A stretch of DNA of 33,840 nucleotides from CADEFF01 sp964569315. Its GTDB lineage: Bacteria > Pseudomonadota > Alphaproteobacteria > Dongiales > Dongiaceae. The stretch lies in NCBI GenBank assembly GCA_964569315.1, contig CAZMUZ010000030.1:1-33840 (forward strand), given 5' to 3'. Made by a program: the position numbers and the translations under genes. This document shows, piece after piece, positions 32,613 through 33,840 of the stretch. Within the stretch, counting starts at the first letter, position 1, and each line of letters opens with the position of its first letter. The notes beneath the pieces were generated by a model. It did no database searches, was not told the origin of the DNA, and saw only the letters and a program-made list of their open reading frames with translations.

Positions 32613-33698
32613 ATGCGGCTGAGCGGACGCCTCGAAGCCCTCGGCGGGCTTGCCCTGCTGGCGCTGCTCGTCGCCGGCTGCCTCGTCGTGCTGCAGCCCT
32701 TCCTTTCGGCGCTGATCTGGGCGCTCATTCTGAGCTATTCGACCTGGCCGCTCTATCGCCGCCTGCTGCACTGGGTCGGCGGGCGCGTGACGCTCGCGGC
32801 AAGCCTCATGACGCTGCTCGTCGCGCTGATCCTGGTGGTGCCGCTCGCCTTTCTCGGCATCACGCTCGCGGACCATGTCGCCGGCGTGTTCAGCGTCATC
32901 CGGCTCCTGCTGCAGGAGGGGCTGCCGGCGGCACCGGCCTGGGTGCACGACATCCCGCTGCTCGGCCCGGATATCGACCGCTATTGGCAGAGCCTCACCC
33001 ATGACGGCGCGGCGCTCGCGGCCGCGGTCGAGCCTTATCTCGGGCGTGCCCGCGACTGGGCGCTGCAAGGCGGCGCGGGGATCGGCGTTGCCGCCATCGA
33101 GCTCACGCTCAGCGTCTTCGCCTGCTTCTTCTTCTATCGCGACGGGCGCGAGGCGGCGGCGCAGCTCTCCACCATGACCAAGCGCCTCGCCGGCGGCCGC
33201 GGCGAACACCTGCTCGAAGTCGGCGGCAGCACCATCTCGAGCGTCGTCTATGGCGTGCTCGGCACGGCGATCGCGCAGGGAACCCTGGCGGCGATAGGCT
33301 TCTGGATAGCCGACGTGCCGGGCGCGCTCCTGCTCGGCTTCGTGACCTTCATCTTTTCCTTCATTCCGGCCGGTCCGCCGCTGGTCTGGATCCCGGCGAC
33401 CGTCTGGCTCTTCTATACCCACGCACCGGGCTGGGGCATCTTCCTCGCCATCTGGGGCCTGCTCGTGATCAGCGGCGTCGACAACATCCTGCGCCCCTAT
33501 CTCATCAGCCGCGAAAGCCGGCTGCCCTTCCTCCTGGTGCTGCTCGGCGTCATCGGCGGAATTCTCGGCTTCGGCTTCGTCGGCGTATTTCTGGGGCCGG
33601 TGCTGCTCGCCCTCGGCTTCACCCTCCTCAAGGAATGGACCTCGACGGCGGGCGCGCCCGACGCGGGCGTGCGACCGGGCGAGGTCCCGCGTCCCTAG
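32613..33698 (+). CDS. AI-2E (PerM) family membrane protein, second copy
   Basis: This is a 361-residue inner-membrane protein of the PerM/AI-2E family. Helix pairs lie at about residues 10-42 and 60-90, a central soluble region at about 95-155, and five or so C-terminal helices. The segments VTFIFSFIPAGPPLVWIPA and GVDNILRPYLISRESRLPF are family hallmarks, and the FGFVGVFLGPVLLALGFTLL end resembles the YdiK-like branch more than the paralogue at 13450-14655. ATG 32613 follows AGGAACAG. It starts 46 bases after gloA. Substrate unknown. It converges on gltA across an inverted repeat. Confidence 0.88.
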   Translation: MRLSGRLEALGGLALLALLVAGCLVVLQPFLSALIWALILSYSTWPLYRRLLHWVGGRVTLAASLMTLLVALILVVPLAFLGITLADHVAGVFSVIRLLLQEGLPAAPAWVHDIPLLGPDIDRYWQSLTHDGAALAAAVEPYLGRARDWALQGGAGIGVAAIELTLSVFACFFFYRDGREAAAQLSTMTKRLAGGRGEHLLEVGGSTISSVVYGVLGTAIAQGTLAAIGFWIADVPGALLLGFVTFIFSFIPAGPPLVWIPATVWLFYTHAPGWGIFLAIWGLLVISGVDNILRPYLISRESRLPFLLVLLGVIGGILGFGFVGVFLGPVLLALGFTLLKEWTSTAGAPDAGVRPGEVPRP

Positions 33699-33721
33699 GC
33701 GCGGGGCGGATCCGCCCGCGC
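33699..33721. terminator. Inverted repeat between the PerM-type gene and gltA
   Basis: GCGCGGGGCGGA (33699-33710) is followed directly by TCCGCCCGCGC, giving a stem of about 9 bp with one bulged G and a GATC tip. It lies in the 39-base gap between convergent genes, so it could act on both transcripts. No T tract is present. Confidence 0.5.
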
Positions 33722-33737
33722 CGCACGACCCCGATAA

Positions 33738-33840
33738 TCAGCGGCGCTTGTCGATCGCGAGGTAAGGGCGCTGGCCGTGGCCGGTATAGAGCTGCCGCGG
33801 CCGGCCGATGCGCTGCGAGGGATCGTCGATCATTTCGTTC
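33738..33840 (-). CDS. gltA: Citrate synthase (partial, C-terminal end only)
   Basis: The minus strand from the window edge reads NEMIDDPSQRIGRPRQLY, then TGHGQRPYLAIDKRR and stop TGA (33740-33738). This is the conserved C-terminus of type II citrate synthase, the entry enzyme of the TCA cycle. Only the last 34 or so codons are inside the window. The position agrees with the common alphaproteobacterial neighbourhood of gltA and lpxB. Confidence 0.9.
   Translation of the reverse strand, partial: NEMIDDPSQRIGRPRQLYTGHGQRPYLAIDKRR

Overview
This is a GC-rich chromosomal window (mostly about 65-68% GC by eye) from an alphaproteobacterium, most likely of the Rhodospirillales or a nearby lineage. 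Three things point there: the run nuoM-nuoN-birA-coaX-rnj-mce-DUF1467-proS-lolC/E-lolD-dnaE, the run rpsB-tsf-pyrH-frr-uppS-cdsA-rseP-bamA-skp-fabZ-lpxA-lpxI-lpxB with gltA beside it, and the use of LpxI (rather than LpxH) and short, insertion-free ProRS. No rRNA, tRNA, CRISPR array, insertion sequence, phage or defence gene is visible. It is mainly a housekeeping region.

Layout. Positions 1-6857 (+) hold the end of the complex I operon (nuoM partial, nuoN), then biotin ligase, type III pantothenate kinase, RNase J, methylmalonyl-CoA epimerase, a DUF1467 membrane protein and 3-methyladenine DNA glycosylase I, mostly packed with short gaps or ATGA overlaps. Positions 6858-9484 hold an AT-rich convergent gap, then a minus-strand glycosyltransferase and an AzgA-type purine permease. 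At 9485-13453 (+) lie a small secreted protein, prolyl-tRNA synthetase and the lipoprotein-release transporter pair (LolC/E-type permease and LolD). A minus-strand PerM/AI-2E-type membrane protein (13450-14655) is divergent from dnaE (14967-18455). dnaE converges on a minus-strand SDR dehydrogenase across a very strong hairpin. Positions 19433-32102 (+) are a long gene train for translation factors, UMP kinase, polyprenyl and phospholipid precursors, envelope proteolysis, outer-membrane protein assembly and lipid A synthesis. Ni-type glyoxalase I and a second PerM-type protein follow, and the window ends in the 3' end of gltA on the minus strand.

How the genes work together. The 22-32 kb block is an envelope-biogenesis unit. 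UppS makes the lipid carrier for cell-wall polymers, CdsA makes CDP-diacylglycerol, and RseP, BamA and Skp handle envelope stress and beta-barrel assembly. FabZ, LpxA, LpxI and LpxB serve fatty-acid and lipid A synthesis. Two genes that usually sit in this cluster are absent from their expected places: dxr (between cdsA and rseP) and lpxD (between skp and fabZ).

I found no convincing undescribed multi-gene system. The observations most worth checking are the missing lpxD and dxr, an Asn in place of the conserved first-motif Asp of CoaX, a 21-bp direct repeat that duplicates the lpxI start at the lpxA/lpxI junction, and several strong hairpins or palindromes at gene boundaries, including one over the dnaE start codon.
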